64,000 nucleotides of DNA. It comes from Actinocorallia sp. API 0066 (GTDB lineage: Bacteria; Actinomycetota; Actinomycetes; Streptosporangiales; Streptosporangiaceae). Where the stretch lies: NCBI RefSeq assembly GCF_020991275.1, contig NZ_JAJLQY010000004.1, positions 372,001 to 436,000 of the forward strand, in the 5' to 3' direction. The position numbers and the translations under genes were made by a program. Shown piece by piece: positions 51,355 to 61,643 of this stretch (its first letter is position 1; each line of letters starts with the position of its first letter). Under the pieces are notes generated by a model. That model did not search any database and was not told the DNA's origin. It saw only the letters and a list, made by a program, of their open reading frames with translations.

Positions 51355-52386
51355 CTACCGTGATCGTCCGGGCCGGAACGACGCGGTGACCGGACCGCAA
51401 CTCGCTCTGACCATGAGTTCCGTCGGCAGGACCACCGGACGGCCGGGCCGCCGGGCCGGTGCGCGCAGCAGGAGTTCACAGGCGCGCTCCCCGAGCGCGC
51501 GCGCGGGCCGCGACACGACGGTGAGGGGCGGATCGCACAGTTCCGCCCAGGGCACGTCGTCCACCACCACAACGGACACATCCGCCGGAATCCGCAAGGT
51601 CAGCTCCCGCGCGGCCAGCACGGCGGCCTCTCCCAGCCTGTGCCCGCCCGCCACGATCGCCGTAAGGTCGGGACGGCTCTGGAACAGCCCCGCAGCGGCG
51701 GCGTAAGCGGCGTCGGCGGAAGGCCGGGCCCGCACCAGCAGCCCTTCGTCCGGGACGAGCCCGCGTTCCTCCAGCGTCGAACGGAAGGCGGCCCGCCGCT
51801 CCCGTGCCCCGCCGAGCGAGGCGTCCCCGTCGAGGTGGGCGATCCGCCGGTGGCCGAGCCCCATGAGGTACTCCACCGCCGTCCGGACCCCGCCCGCCTC
51901 GTCGGCGAGCACCGCGGGCATCCCGGACAGCCCCTCGGGCACCCTCCCGGCGAACACGACGGACACGCCGAGCCGCGCGAGCCCGTTCCACGCCCCCGCG
52001 TCGCCGAGCACCGGCATCGCGATCACACCGTCGACGCGTTGCTGGGCGAACCTGTCGACGATCTCGGCCTCGACGGCCGGGTCGTCGCCGCTCGCGTCGA
52101 GGAGGACGTGGCAGTTCTCGGTGCGCGCGGTCTCCAGGACGCCCGCGATGAACTCGGCGCAGAAGGGGTCGGCGGCGTCGGGGACGATGAGGCCGATGCC
52201 GCCGGTGCGCTGGGTCTTGAGGCTGCGGCCGAGCGCGCTGGGCCGGTAGCCGAGCGCGGCGGCGGCGGCCTGGACGCGGTCGCGGGTGGCGGCGCTGACC
52301 GAGCCGGTGCCCGACAGCACACGCGAGACGGTGGCGACGCCGACGCCCGCGGCCGCCGCGACATCCTTGATCGTCACTCCGGCCAA
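51355..52386 (-). CDS. LacI family transcriptional regulator
   Basis: 343 residues. The N-terminal VTIKDVAAAAGVGVATVSRVLSG is the LacI headpiece. The periplasmic-binding-like core follows (GGIGLIVPDAADPFCAEFIAGV). It is divergent from the sugar-ABC ATPase gene with two operators between, so it probably controls both. The TTG at 52386 gives MAGVTIKDV and has AGGAGG 5 nt upstream. The GTG at 52377 is the alternative. Confidence 0.9.
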   Translation of the reverse strand: MAGVTIKDVAAAAGVGVATVSRVLSGTGSVSAATRDRVQAAAAALGYRPSALGRSLKTQRTGGIGLIVPDAADPFCAEFIAGVLETARTENCHVLLDASGDDPAVEAEIVDRFAQQRVDGVIAMPVLGDAGAWNGLARLGVSVVFAGRVPEGLSGMPAVLADEAGGVRTAVEYLMGLGHRRIAHLDGDASLGGARERRAAFRSTLEERGLVPDEGLLVRARPSADAAYAAAAGLFQSRPDLTAIVAGGHRLGEAAVLAARELTLRIPADVSVVVVDDVPWAELCDPPLTVVSRPARALGERACELLLRAPARRPGRPVVLPTELMVRASCGPVTASFRPGRSR

Positions 52387-52429
52387 GGCCACCTCCTGTT
52401 CCGCCGCCCATCCTCCCACGCACCCACCC

Positions 52430-52449
52430 AAATGGAAACGTTTCCATTT
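52430..52449. promoter_or_regulatory. LacI operator 1 (perfect palindrome)
   Basis: A perfect 20-bp palindrome with core TGGAAACGTTTCCA, 43 bp upstream of the LacI gene. The central CG and flanking AAAC/GTTT are the LacI/CcpA-family signature. Confidence 0.88.
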
Positions 52450-52526
52450 CACATGATCACCGACAAACCCTTGCATCCTCCCCCCTGCTGGGGTTAGACA
52501 TAGGGCGGCACACCGCCGAACGACAC

Positions 52527-52544
52527 ATTGGAAACGTATCCATT
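52527..52544. promoter_or_regulatory. LacI operator 2 (one mismatch)
   Basis: ATTGGAAACGTATCCATT shares the core of operator 1 with one change (GTA for GTT). It lies 41 bp before the ATPase ATG. The centres of the two sites are 96 bp apart, which would allow looping. Confidence 0.8.
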
Positions 52545-52585
52545 CGGATCCACACCCCGGATCCACAGCGAGAGAGGGCCGCACG

Positions 52586-53833
<1,248 letters not shown>

Positions 53834-53853
53834 CCCGCCCCCAACCCAGCCCG

Positions 53854-54014
53854 GCCGACTCGGGGGCGGCCGGGCTGCGCGATCCGGAAGAAGTCGGGCC
53901 CGCGAGAGCGCCCGCCCCCGTGAACACGGCCGGGGGCCGGGCGCTCCCGACGAAGTCGGGCCCGCAAAGCGCCCGGCCCCTTGGAACACTGCCGACTCGG
54001 GGGCGGCCGGGCTG
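53854..54014. repeat. Cluster of REP-like nested palindromes flanked by 24-bp direct repeats
   Basis: The same 24 bases occur at 53854-53877 and 53991-54014. Between them lies a full nested palindrome (53933-53980: 13-bp outer arms 53933-53945 / 53968-53980, inner CCCGAC-GAA-GTCGGG 53946-53960). A degenerate copy lies around 53861-53920 sharing GAAGTCGGGCCCGC and 9-bp outer arms. A further copy sits in lysE (23581-23624). The region is between convergent genes and may also act as terminator. Confidence 0.7.
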
Positions 54015-54020
54015 GGTGGG

Positions 54021-55154
54021 TCAGGCGTCGATGATGACGAGGTCGCGGGTGGTGAGGTTCATCCGGTCGGGGCCGTTCGGGCCGCACACGACGATGTCCT
54101 CGATGCGGGCGCCGTGCGGGCCGGGGTAGATGCCGGGTTCGATGGAGAACGCGGCGCCTTCGGTGAGGGGTTCGGTGTTGCCCGCGACGATGTAGGGGTG
54201 TTCGTGGGTTTCCAGGCCGATGCCGTGGCCGGTGCGGTGCACGAAGAACTCGCCGTATCCGGCGGAGGCGATGACGTCGCGGGCGACGGCGTCCACGGCC
54301 TCGGGCAGGACGCCGGGCGCGACGGTCCGCACGGCGGCCTCCTGCGCGGCCCGGAGCACCACGTAGTAGTCGGTGAACTCGGCGGGCGGCGCACCGACGC
54401 AGTACACGCGGGTGGAGTCCGAGCGGTAGCCGGACGGCATGGTGCCGCCGATGTCCACGACGACGGGCTCGCCGCGGCCGATGACCCGGTCGGACAGCTC
54501 GTGGTGCGGGCTCGCCCCGTTGGGCCCTGACCCGACGATGGTGAAGTCGACGGTGACGTGTCCTTCGGCGAGGATCGCCTCGGCGATGTCCCGCCCGACC
54601 TCACGCTCGGTCCGTCCCGCTTTGAGGAGGTGCGGGACGATCCGGTGCACCCGGTCGATCGCGGCGCCCGCCTCCCGCAGCGCCTCGATCTCGGCCGCCG
54701 ACTTGCGCATCCGCAGCCCCCGCAGCACCTCGCCCGCGGCCGACAGCGCGGCGCCGGGCAGCGCGTCCCGCAGCCGGAACGCCATCGCGGCCCACATCTG
54801 GTCGGCGACGGCGACCCTTCCGGGCGTGCCGAGCCGGGCGGCGACGGCGGCGAACGGGTCGTCGGTCTCCTCCCAGGTGGCGATCTCCACGCCGAGCGCC
54901 CCTGCGGGCGACGTCCGCGCGACGGCGAGCTCCAGCCGCGGCACGAGCAGGAACGCCTCGCCCCGCGCGGGGACGACGAGGCAGGTGAGCCGTTCGGAGA
55001 CGTGCGCGTCGTACCCGGTGACGTACCGCAGGTCGGGGCCCGGGGTGAGCACGAGCGCGTCGAGTCCGGCGGCCTCGGCGGCCCGCGCGACCGCGCCGAT
55101 CCGCTCGGGCGGGTACAGGGCCGTCGCGGCGACGGCGGTGGCGTCGTTGTCCAT
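54021..55154 (-). CDS. M24 family Xaa-Pro peptidase
   Basis: 377 residues. The N-terminal creatinase-like domain holds LVLTPGPDLRYVTGYDAH. The C-terminal pita-bread domain shows the five metal ligands in VVVDIGGTMPSGYRSDSTRV, HRTGHGIGLETHEHP, SIEPGIYPG and RIEDIVV. It is a dimetal aminopeptidase P/prolidase-type enzyme acting on X-Pro bonds, cytoplasmic. The ATG at 55154 has TACCGT 6 nt upstream and is divergent from the exonuclease gene. Confidence 0.92.
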   Translation of the reverse strand: MDNDATAVAATALYPPERIGAVARAAEAAGLDALVLTPGPDLRYVTGYDAHVSERLTCLVVPARGEAFLLVPRLELAVARTSPAGALGVEIATWEETDDPFAAVAARLGTPGRVAVADQMWAAMAFRLRDALPGAALSAAGEVLRGLRMRKSAAEIEALREAGAAIDRVHRIVPHLLKAGRTEREVGRDIAEAILAEGHVTVDFTIVGSGPNGASPHHELSDRVIGRGEPVVVDIGGTMPSGYRSDSTRVYCVGAPPAEFTDYYVVLRAAQEAAVRTVAPGVLPEAVDAVARDVIASAGYGEFFVHRTGHGIGLETHEHPYIVAGNTEPLTEGAAFSIEPGIYPGPHGARIEDIVVCGPNGPDRMNLTTRDLVIIDA

Positions 55155-55160
55155 CCCCTT

Positions 55161-55209
55161 ACGGTAGCCCGATCAAGGAGCCGGGAGTGTCGGACCGCTG
55201 GGCTAGGCT
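55161..55209. promoter_or_regulatory. Divergent leaderless promoters; PafBC/RecA-NDp-like motif for the exonuclease
   Basis: The minus -10 TACCGT (55161-55166) serves the M24 peptidase gene; the plus -10 TAGGCT (55204-55209) serves the exonuclease gene. Exactly 8 nt upstream of the latter is GTGTCGGAC (55187-55195). It matches 6 of 9 positions of the RecA-independent DNA-damage motif TTGTCRGTG-N8-TAnnnT known from mycobacteria, with the correct spacing. Confidence 0.45.
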
Positions 55210-55215
55210 GGGCTT

Positions 55216-56130
55216 ATGCCCGAAGGCCGCCTGATGCTGCTGGACACCCCGTCGCTGTACTTCCGCGCGTTCTTCGGGGTGCCCGAGTCGGTGAGGGCGC
55301 CGGACGGCACCCCGGTGAACGCCGTCCGCGGCCTGCTCGACATGATCGCCCGCCTGGTCGCCGACCGCCGTCCGGCCCGGCTGGTGTGCTGCTTCGACGC
55401 CGACTGGCGGCCCGCGTTCCGGGTCGCGGCGGTCCCGTCGTACAAGGCGCACCGGGTCGCCGAGCCCAAGCCCGACGGCGACGTGGAGGAGACGCCGGAC
55501 ACGCTGCTGCCGCAGCTCCCGGTCATCGACGCCGTCCTGGACGCGCTCGGCCTGGCCCGCGCCTCGGCGGCCGGGTTCGAGGCCGACGACGTCATCGGCA
55601 CCCTCGCCGCCCGCGACCCGGGCCCGGTCGACATCGTCACCGGCGACCGCGACCTGTTCCAGCTGGTCGACGACGCGCGCGGCGTCCGCGTCCTGTACAC
55701 CGCGCGCGGCATCCGGAACCTGCAGGAGATGGGTGAGGAGGAGGTCGCCGCGAAGTACGGCATTCCGGGCGGCGCGTACGCGGATTTCGCGACGCTGCGC
55801 GGCGACCCGTCCGACGGCCTGCCGGGCGTGCCGGGGGTCGGGGAGCGGACGGCGGCGGCGCTGGTGTCCCGCTTCGGCTCCCTCGCCGGGATCCTGGAGG
55901 CGCTGGACGCGGGCGTCACCGACGGGTTCCCGGCGGGCAGCCGCCGCAAGATCGAGGCGGCCCGCGCCTACCTGGGCCCGGCCGAGCTGGTCTGCCGGGT
56001 CGTCACCGACCTTCCGCTGGACGTCGCCGACACCCTCCCGAAGACGCCGAGGGACCCGGAGGCGCTCGTCGCGCTCGCCGACAGGTGGAACCTCGCCTCG
56101 CCCGTCAACAGGGTCCTGAACGCCCTTTGA
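55216..56130 (+). CDS. 5'-3' exonuclease (polymerase I exonuclease-domain family)
   Basis: 304 residues, a stand-alone flap-nuclease domain. LMLLDTPSLYFRAFFGVP carries the first catalytic Asp. VCCFDADWRPAFR, AGFEADDVIGTLAA and DIVTGDRDLFQLVDD supply the acidic metal site. GDPSDGLPGVPGVGERTAAALV is the helix-hairpin-helix. It is probably involved in RNA-primer or flap removal and repair. The ATG at 55216 is 6 nt after TAGGCT. Confidence 0.93.
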   Translation: MPEGRLMLLDTPSLYFRAFFGVPESVRAPDGTPVNAVRGLLDMIARLVADRRPARLVCCFDADWRPAFRVAAVPSYKAHRVAEPKPDGDVEETPDTLLPQLPVIDAVLDALGLARASAAGFEADDVIGTLAARDPGPVDIVTGDRDLFQLVDDARGVRVLYTARGIRNLQEMGEEEVAAKYGIPGGAYADFATLRGDPSDGLPGVPGVGERTAAALVSRFGSLAGILEALDAGVTDGFPAGSRRKIEAARAYLGPAELVCRVVTDLPLDVADTLPKTPRDPEALVALADRWNLASPVNRVLNAL

Positions 56131-56235
56131 CGGACGCTGTGTCAGCGGCCACACGTCCGGGCGGGGTTCGGGCGCACCCTGGAGCGTGAAGGTGCCTGCC
56201 GGGCACCGCAGCTCCCCCGCAGGAAGGTCACGACC

Positions 56236-56646
56236 ATGGCCCTCACCGACAGCCGCCCCCGTCCCCTTCCCGACCGCGCCTATCAGGACGCCGACCTGGC
56301 CGAGGCCGTCCGGCGGTCCAACCATGACACGTCGCTGGCCTCCTGGTCGGTCGCGATGATGACCGTCGGCGTCCTCCTCCAGGTCGCCTGGCTGGCGGCG
56401 GCGCCGCTGTCCCCCGCCCAGCTGGGGCTGGTCGCGCTGCTGGCGCCGCTGCTGGCCGCCGGAACCCGCGTGGTGCTGCTGCTCGACCGGGCGGCGGCGG
56501 CGCTCGGCGCGGCCCGCAGCGCCGGGCAGATCCTCGCGGGCCTGGAGACCCGCGGGTTCTGGACGCTGCGGGCCCGGCTGTGGAGCCACCTGACGGCCGC
56601 CGGGTTCTGCGTCTGGACGATCGCGGTCCAGCTCACCCTCCACTAG
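56236..56646 (+). CDS. Small membrane protein, unknown
   Basis: 136 residues. An N-terminal acidic segment (QDADLAEAVRRSNHDTSLASW) is followed by two hydrophobic helices (about 38-58 and 62-80), an Ala-rich helix and a last hydrophobic segment near 118-134. It is not recognised. AGGAAGG lies upstream of the ATG. It sits alone between the exonuclease and Crp genes. Confidence 0.65.
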   Translation: MALTDSRPRPLPDRAYQDADLAEAVRRSNHDTSLASWSVAMMTVGVLLQVAWLAAAPLSPAQLGLVALLAPLLAAGTRVVLLLDRAAAALGAARSAGQILAGLETRGFWTLRARLWSHLTAAGFCVWTIAVQLTLH

Positions 56647-56757
56647 CCTCCGGGGCCCCGCGCGCCGCGGCACGGGGCCCCGGTCCTTGTCAGATCGCCA
56701 CCGGTGGTTTCTCCTGGACGGTGAGAATCCCCGGCGTCCCCCGTCAGGAGACCGCCC

Positions 56758-57444
56758 ATGCAGCAGCCCAGGGACACCTTCTGGACGAGCCTCGAGGAGC
56801 CGTCACGGCGGGCGCTGCTGCGCGCCGGACGGCCCCGCCGGTTCCGGCCGGGCGAGCACCTGTGCCATCAGGGCGACACGCCCGACCACGTCCTGGTCAT
56901 CTCCGGCGGCTGGGCGAAGGTGTGCCTGTCCGGGGAGGACGGCGCCGAGTCGGTCGTCGCGGTGCGCGGCCCCGGCGACCTCGTCGGCGAGGCGGGCCTC
57001 ATCACCGGGACGCCGCGCAGCGCGACGATCACGGCGCTGCGGCCGGTCAGCGCCCTCGCGATCCCGCGCGTCCGGTTCCAGGCGTTCCTGTCCGGCGCGC
57101 CCGACGCGTGGCCGAAGGTGTACGGCACCCTGTCGCGCCGCCTCGTCCAGTCCGACGAGCGGTTCCTCACCATCGGCACCCAGCACCGGTCGGGCAGGCT
57201 CGCGCTGTTCCTGCTGCGGCTGGCCGCCGACAACGGCACGCCGTGGCCGGGCGGCGGCGTGCGGATCCCGCCGCTCTCCCAGTCCGAGCTCGGGAGCTGT
57301 GTCGACGCGTCCCGCGAGACCGTGGCCCGCGCGCTGCGCGACTGGCGCGACCTCGGCCTCGTCGAGACGGGCTGGCGGCACACCGTCATCCGCGACCCCG
57401 GCGCGTTCCGCGCGCACGCCACGGCCCGCGCGCGCGGCGCCTAG
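56758..57444 (+). CDS. Crp/Fnr family transcriptional regulator
   Basis: 228 residues. The N-terminal cyclic-nucleotide-binding fold has FRPGEHLCHQGDTPDHVLVI and GDLVGEAGLITGTPRSATITAL (split). The C-terminal winged helix has LSQSELGSCVDASRETVARALRDWRDLGLV. The phosphate-binding cassette is not the canonical cAMP RxS type, so the ligand is unclear. Its TAG stop shares a CTAG with the stop of the convergent helicase gene. Confidence 0.9.
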   Translation: MQQPRDTFWTSLEEPSRRALLRAGRPRRFRPGEHLCHQGDTPDHVLVISGGWAKVCLSGEDGAESVVAVRGPGDLVGEAGLITGTPRSATITALRPVSALAIPRVRFQAFLSGAPDAWPKVYGTLSRRLVQSDERFLTIGTQHRSGRLALFLLRLAADNGTPWPGGGVRIPPLSQSELGSCVDASRETVARALRDWRDLGLVETGWRHTVIRDPGAFRAHATARARGA

Positions 57445-60170
57445 GTGACGCTGGAGTAGGCGACGACGCCGCGCCGCATCGCCTCGGCCGCCTGCCGCGC
57501 GGTCCGGCGGACCTCGCCGTCCCCGGCGGCGTCGGCGATCTGGCCGAGCAGGTCCATCAGCTGCTTGACCGAGCGGACGAAGTCACCGGCGGTCATGCCG
57601 GTCTCGCCGAGCACCTCGTCGAGGTCCTCGCCGCCCGTCCACCGGTAGGCGGCGTAGGCGAAGCCGAGATCCGGTTCCCGCAGGAACGCGACGTCGTTGT
57701 CCTTCTCCACGCCCTCCAGCTCGCGCCACAGCCGCACCATCCGGGTGAGCGCCTCGCGGCTGCCCTGCGGGATGCGGGGCGGCGCGGCGTCCTCGGGCTG
57801 CCGCGACTCGTACACCAGCGCCGACACGCACGCGGCGAGCTCGGCGGGCGACAGGCCCGCCCAGACCCGCTCGCGCAGCGACTCGGCGGTCAGCAGGTCG
57901 AGTTCGGAGTAGATCCGGCCGAGCCTGCGCCCGGCGTCGGTGACCTCGCCGTCCTGGAGGTAGCCGAGCTGCTCCAGCACCGCGCACACCCGGTCGAAGG
58001 TCCGGGCGATCACCTGGGAGCGGGACTCGACGCGGCGGCGCAGGCCGGTCGTCTCGCGTTCCAGCCGGAAGTACCGTTCGGCCCAGCGGGCGTGGTCCTC
58101 GCGGTCGTCGCAGCCGTGGCAGGGGTGGGCGCGCAGCGCGCCGCGCAGCCGCTGGATCTCCGCGTCGTCGCCCTCGGCTCCGCCGCCGCGCGCCCGGTGC
58201 CGTTTGGCGTCGGCGTGCGGGACCTTGGTGCGCAGCGTCGCCGCCAGGTCCTTGCGGTGCTGGGGGTTGCGCGGCGAGAACCACTTGGGGATCTTGACGC
58301 GTTCGACGGGTTCGGCGGGCGCGGTGAAGTCGGCGAGGGTGAGCCGTTTGACCTGGCGGCTGTCCAGCAGGACGAGCGGCGCGGGCCCGTCGGAGCGTTT
58401 GGCGAGGCCGGAGTCGAGGATCAGCGCGACGCCCTGGGTGCGGCCGGACGGCACCACGACGACGTCGCCGGGCCGCAGCCGCTCCAGCGACCTGGCGACC
58501 TCCAGGCGGCGCGCCCCGGCCCGGTGCCGGGAAAGCTGCGCCTCGGCGTCCGACAGGGCGCGGCGCAGGCCCGCGTACTCCATGAAGTCGCCCAGGTGGC
58601 AGTGGGCGGCCTCGGCGTATCCGGCCATCGCCTCCTCGGACTTGCGCAGTTGCCGGGCCAGCCCGACCACGGCACGGTCGGCCTGGAACTGCGCGAACGA
58701 CTCCTCCAGCAGCGTCCCGGCCCGCTCCCGCCCGACCGCGCCGACCAGGTTGACCGCCATGTTGTAGGACGGCCGGAACGAGGAGTTCAGCGGGTACGTG
58801 CGGGTTCCGGCGAGCCCGGCGACCGCGCCCGGGTCCACGCCCGGCTGGTACAGGACGACGGCGTGGCCCTCGACGTCGATGCCGCGCCGCCCGGCCCGGC
58901 CGATCAGCTGGGTGTACTCGCCGGGGGTGAGGTCGGCGTGGCTCTCGCCGTTCCACTTGTCGAGCTTCTCGATGACGACGGTGCGGGCGGGCATGTTGAC
59001 GCCCAGCGCGAGCGTCTCGGTGGCGAACACCGCGCGGATGAGGTTCCTGGCGAACAGCTCCTCCACGACCTCCTTGAACACCGGGAGCATGCCCGCGTGG
59101 TGCGCGGCGATCCCGCGTTCCAGCCCGGCGAGCCAGTCGTGGTAGCCGAGCACCGCCTTGTCGGCCTCGGGGATGTCGGCGGTGCGCTCCTGGGCGATCC
59201 GGCGGATCAGCTCGGCGTCCTGCCGGGAGGTGAGCCGCAGCCCGGAGTGCAGGCACTGGGCGACGGCCGCCTCACAGCCGTTGCGGGAGAAGATGAACGT
59301 GATCGCCGGGAGCAGCCCGGCCCGGTCCAGCCGCTCGATCACGTCGGGCCTGGCCGGGGGCCGGAACCGCACGGGCCGGTGGTCGCGGCGGCGGCCGGAG
59401 CGGCGGCCCGCGTTGATCTTGGCCTTGCGGACGTCGTCCAGGGAGATGCGGCGCAGCTCGGGGTTGACGCGGGCGCGGCCCTCGCGGGCGTCCTCGACGA
59501 ACAGGTCGTACAGGCGCGTCCCGACCAGCATGTGCTGCCACAGCGGGACGGGCCGGTGCTCGTCCACGATCACCGTGGTGTCGCCGCGGACGGCCTTCAG
59601 CCACTCGCCGAACTCCTCGGCGTTCGACACCGTCGCCGACAGGGCGACCACCCGCACCGACTCCGCCAGGTGGATGATCACCTCTTCCCAGACGGCGCCG
59701 CGGAACCTGTCGGCGAGGTAGTGGACCTCGTCCATGACGACGTAGGCGAGCCGGTCGAGGGTCTGGGAGCCCGCGTACAGCATGTTGCGGAGCACCTCGG
59801 TCGTCATGACGACGACGGGCGCCTCGCCGTTCACGGAGTTGTCGCCGGTCAGCAGGCCGACATTGGCAGCCCCGTACCGTTTGACCAGGTCACCGTACTT
59901 CTGGTTGGAAAGCGCCTTGATCGGGGTGGTGTAGAAGCATTTACGGCCCTCCCGCAGCGCCATGTGCACCGCGAACTCACCGACGACCGTCTTGCCCGAC
60001 CCCGTCGGGGCCGCCACCAGGACACCGTCCCCGGCCTCCAGGGCCCGGCACGCCTCCAACTGGAAACCGTCGAGGTCGAAGTCGTACAGGCCGCGGAATT
60101 CCCGCAGCGCGGGCCCGTTGTCGGTGACGTTCCTCTTGTGGGCCGCGTAACGCTCGGCGGGGCTGCTCAT
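57441..60170 (-). CDS. helY: Ski2-like DEAD/DEAH-box helicase HelY
   Basis: 909 residues, normal length for actinobacterial HelY. APTGSGKT (about 54-61), YTTPIKALSNQKYGDL, MTTEVLRNMLY, VVMDEVHYLADRFRG, LSATVSNAEEFGEWL, then HHAGMLPVFKEVVEELF and QLIGRAGRRG, followed by a C-terminal DSHCT domain. It is probably an RNA helicase linked to RNA processing or decay. It follows tatA-tatC on the same strand, as in mycobacteria. The start is leaderless: TAGGCT with a 6-nt spacer. Confidence 0.95.
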   Translation of the reverse strand: MSSPAERYAAHKRNVTDNGPALREFRGLYDFDLDGFQLEACRALEAGDGVLVAAPTGSGKTVVGEFAVHMALREGRKCFYTTPIKALSNQKYGDLVKRYGAANVGLLTGDNSVNGEAPVVVMTTEVLRNMLYAGSQTLDRLAYVVMDEVHYLADRFRGAVWEEVIIHLAESVRVVALSATVSNAEEFGEWLKAVRGDTTVIVDEHRPVPLWQHMLVGTRLYDLFVEDAREGRARVNPELRRISLDDVRKAKINAGRRSGRRRDHRPVRFRPPARPDVIERLDRAGLLPAITFIFSRNGCEAAVAQCLHSGLRLTSRQDAELIRRIAQERTADIPEADKAVLGYHDWLAGLERGIAAHHAGMLPVFKEVVEELFARNLIRAVFATETLALGVNMPARTVVIEKLDKWNGESHADLTPGEYTQLIGRAGRRGIDVEGHAVVLYQPGVDPGAVAGLAGTRTYPLNSSFRPSYNMAVNLVGAVGRERAGTLLEESFAQFQADRAVVGLARQLRKSEEAMAGYAEAAHCHLGDFMEYAGLRRALSDAEAQLSRHRAGARRLEVARSLERLRPGDVVVVPSGRTQGVALILDSGLAKRSDGPAPLVLLDSRQVKRLTLADFTAPAEPVERVKIPKWFSPRNPQHRKDLAATLRTKVPHADAKRHRARGGGAEGDDAEIQRLRGALRAHPCHGCDDREDHARWAERYFRLERETTGLRRRVESRSQVIARTFDRVCAVLEQLGYLQDGEVTDAGRRLGRIYSELDLLTAESLRERVWAGLSPAELAACVSALVYESRQPEDAAPPRIPQGSREALTRMVRLWRELEGVEKDNDVAFLREPDLGFAYAAYRWTGGEDLDEVLGETGMTAGDFVRSVKQLMDLLGQIADAAGDGEVRRTARQAAEAMRRGVVAYSSVT

Positions 60171-60176
60171 GCGTCA

Positions 60177-60182
60177 AGCCTA
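60177..60182 (-). promoter_or_regulatory. -10 box of helY
   Basis: TAGGCT on the minus strand, 6 nt before the helY ATG at 60170. helY can therefore be transcribed separately from tatC, whose stop lies 79 bp upstream. Confidence 0.5.
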
Positions 60183-60249
60183 GGGTTTCGCCGGGACCGT
60201 TTCCCACCGGGTTTCCGCGATCTTCCGCCTCTTCCCGGCCCCGGGAGGC

Positions 60250-61110
60250 TCAGCGGCGGTCTTCGATCGGCGCGGGCTTCCCCAGGTCGGACGGCTCGTC
60301 GTCCAGCGCGGACGCCTCGTCGTCGGACAGGCCCTCGTACAGGCTCGGCTGCTTGGCGCGTCGCTTGTCCACCAGGTAGGCGACGCCGTCGGACACCCCG
60401 AACAGCACAACGACGGGCACGGCGAGCGAGATCATCGTGAACGGGTCGGCGCTGGGCGTGGCCACCGCCGCGAACACAAAGATCCCGAAGATGATGCCGC
60501 GCCGCCACTTCTTGATCGTCGTGTGCGGCAGCGCCCCGGCCAGGTTCAGGATCGACACGATCAGCGGGAGTTCGAACGCGAGGCCGAACACCAACAGCAT
60601 CGTGATGAGGAACCCGAGGTACTCGTCGATCGTGATGAGCGCCGCCGCGTCATCCGGGGTGAACCCCAGGAACAGGGCCAGGCCCCGCTCGACCGTCGCG
60701 TAGGCGAGCGCCGTGCCGACGAGGAACAGCGGCAGCGCCAGCGCCAGGAACAGCAGCGTCCAGCGCTTCTCCTTGCTGTGCAGCCCCGGCGCGACGAACG
60801 CCCACAGCTGGTACAGCCACACCGGTGAGGTGATCACCACACCGACGATGAAGGAGAGCTTCACGTACAGGAAGAACGACGAGAAGATCCCGTTCACGAC
60901 GAGCGTGCACGCGTTGCCTCTGAGGTCCTGCGACTGCGGCACCGCGCAGAACGGCTCCCGCAGCACCGCCCAGACCTGCTCCTTGACCAGCCAGCCGACG
61001 ACCATGCCCGCGATCAGCGCCAACAGCACCTTGACCAGCCGGTTGCGCAACTCGCGCAGATGGTCAAGGAGCGGCATGCGGCCTTCGGGGTTGTCCGAGC
61101 GCCCGCTCAT
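60250..61110 (-). CDS. tatC: Twin-arginine translocase subunit TatC
   Basis: 286 residues with six helices. It forms the signal-peptide receptor of the Tat pathway, which exports folded proteins such as the probable Tat lipoprotein NgcE here. The cytoplasmic N-terminus MPLLDHLRELRNRLVKVLLAL and SPVWLYQLWAFVAPGLHSKEKR are hallmark regions. An acidic C-terminal tail follows helix 6. It lies 47 bp after tatA on the same strand. Confidence 0.96.
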   Translation of the reverse strand: MSGRSDNPEGRMPLLDHLRELRNRLVKVLLALIAGMVVGWLVKEQVWAVLREPFCAVPQSQDLRGNACTLVVNGIFSSFFLYVKLSFIVGVVITSPVWLYQLWAFVAPGLHSKEKRWTLLFLALALPLFLVGTALAYATVERGLALFLGFTPDDAAALITIDEYLGFLITMLLVFGLAFELPLIVSILNLAGALPHTTIKKWRRGIIFGIFVFAAVATPSADPFTMISLAVPVVVLFGVSDGVAYLVDKRRAKQPSLYEGLSDDEASALDDEPSDLGKPAPIEDRR

Positions 61111-61157
61111 GTCCTCATCCTCGGGATCTGTTCAGGTGACGGGGGCGGCGCGCCGCC

Positions 61158-61442
61158 TCAGGGGTTGCGCCGCACCTGGTCCGGGCTGACCGGCACACCG
61201 CTGATGGTGGTGCCGTCGCCCTGCGGCGCGGGGATCTCCTGCGCGGGCGCGGCCGCCTGCGGCTGCTGCGGGGCAGCCGCCTTGTCGTCCTTGTCGTCGT
61301 TCACCAGACCCTTGGTCTCGGACTTGAAGATCCGCAGGGAACGGCCGAGCGAGCGCGCGGCGTCCGGCATCTTCTTCGTGCCGAACAGCACCATGATCAC
61401 AACGGCGATGAGCAGAAGCTCGGGCCAACCCAACGAGCCCAT
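61158..61442 (-). CDS. tatA: Twin-arginine translocase subunit TatA
   Basis: 94 residues. One N-terminal membrane helix ([23 protein letters not shown] with the FG hinge), an amphipathic helix ([20 protein letters not shown]) and a Gln/Ala/Pro-rich tail. It forms the translocation pore with TatC. GAGGA precedes the ATG. Upstream 61443-61643 holds its promoter and no gene. Confidence 0.95.
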   Translation of the reverse strand: MGSLGWPELLLIAVVIMVLFGTKKMPDAARSLGRSLRIFKSETKGLVNDDKDDKAAAPQQPQAAAPAQEIPAPQGDGTTISGVPVSPDQVRRNP

Positions 61443-61643
61443 GTTCAGTCCTCACTTCAGGCGGAGCTGGTATGCCCTCTCGATGCTACGCCCCCGACGG
61501 GGTGCTGCGTAACCTTCGCCAGGACAGAACCCTAAGGTTTCTTTCCTGTTCACCGACGGTGAACCGGTAACTCACCCTACTCTCCCGCGTCCGTGCACGT
61601 CTCGCATCAAGCCTCAATAATCCGGACTTAACGGACAGGAGGG

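Noticed and set aside
56580-60440. A 1286-codon open frame opposite helY and other long frames antisense to clear genes
   Set aside because: They are G/C-codon shadows. The opposite strand has intact helicase, kinase or transporter motifs, while these frames show only Arg/Pro/Ala/Gly-rich sequence.
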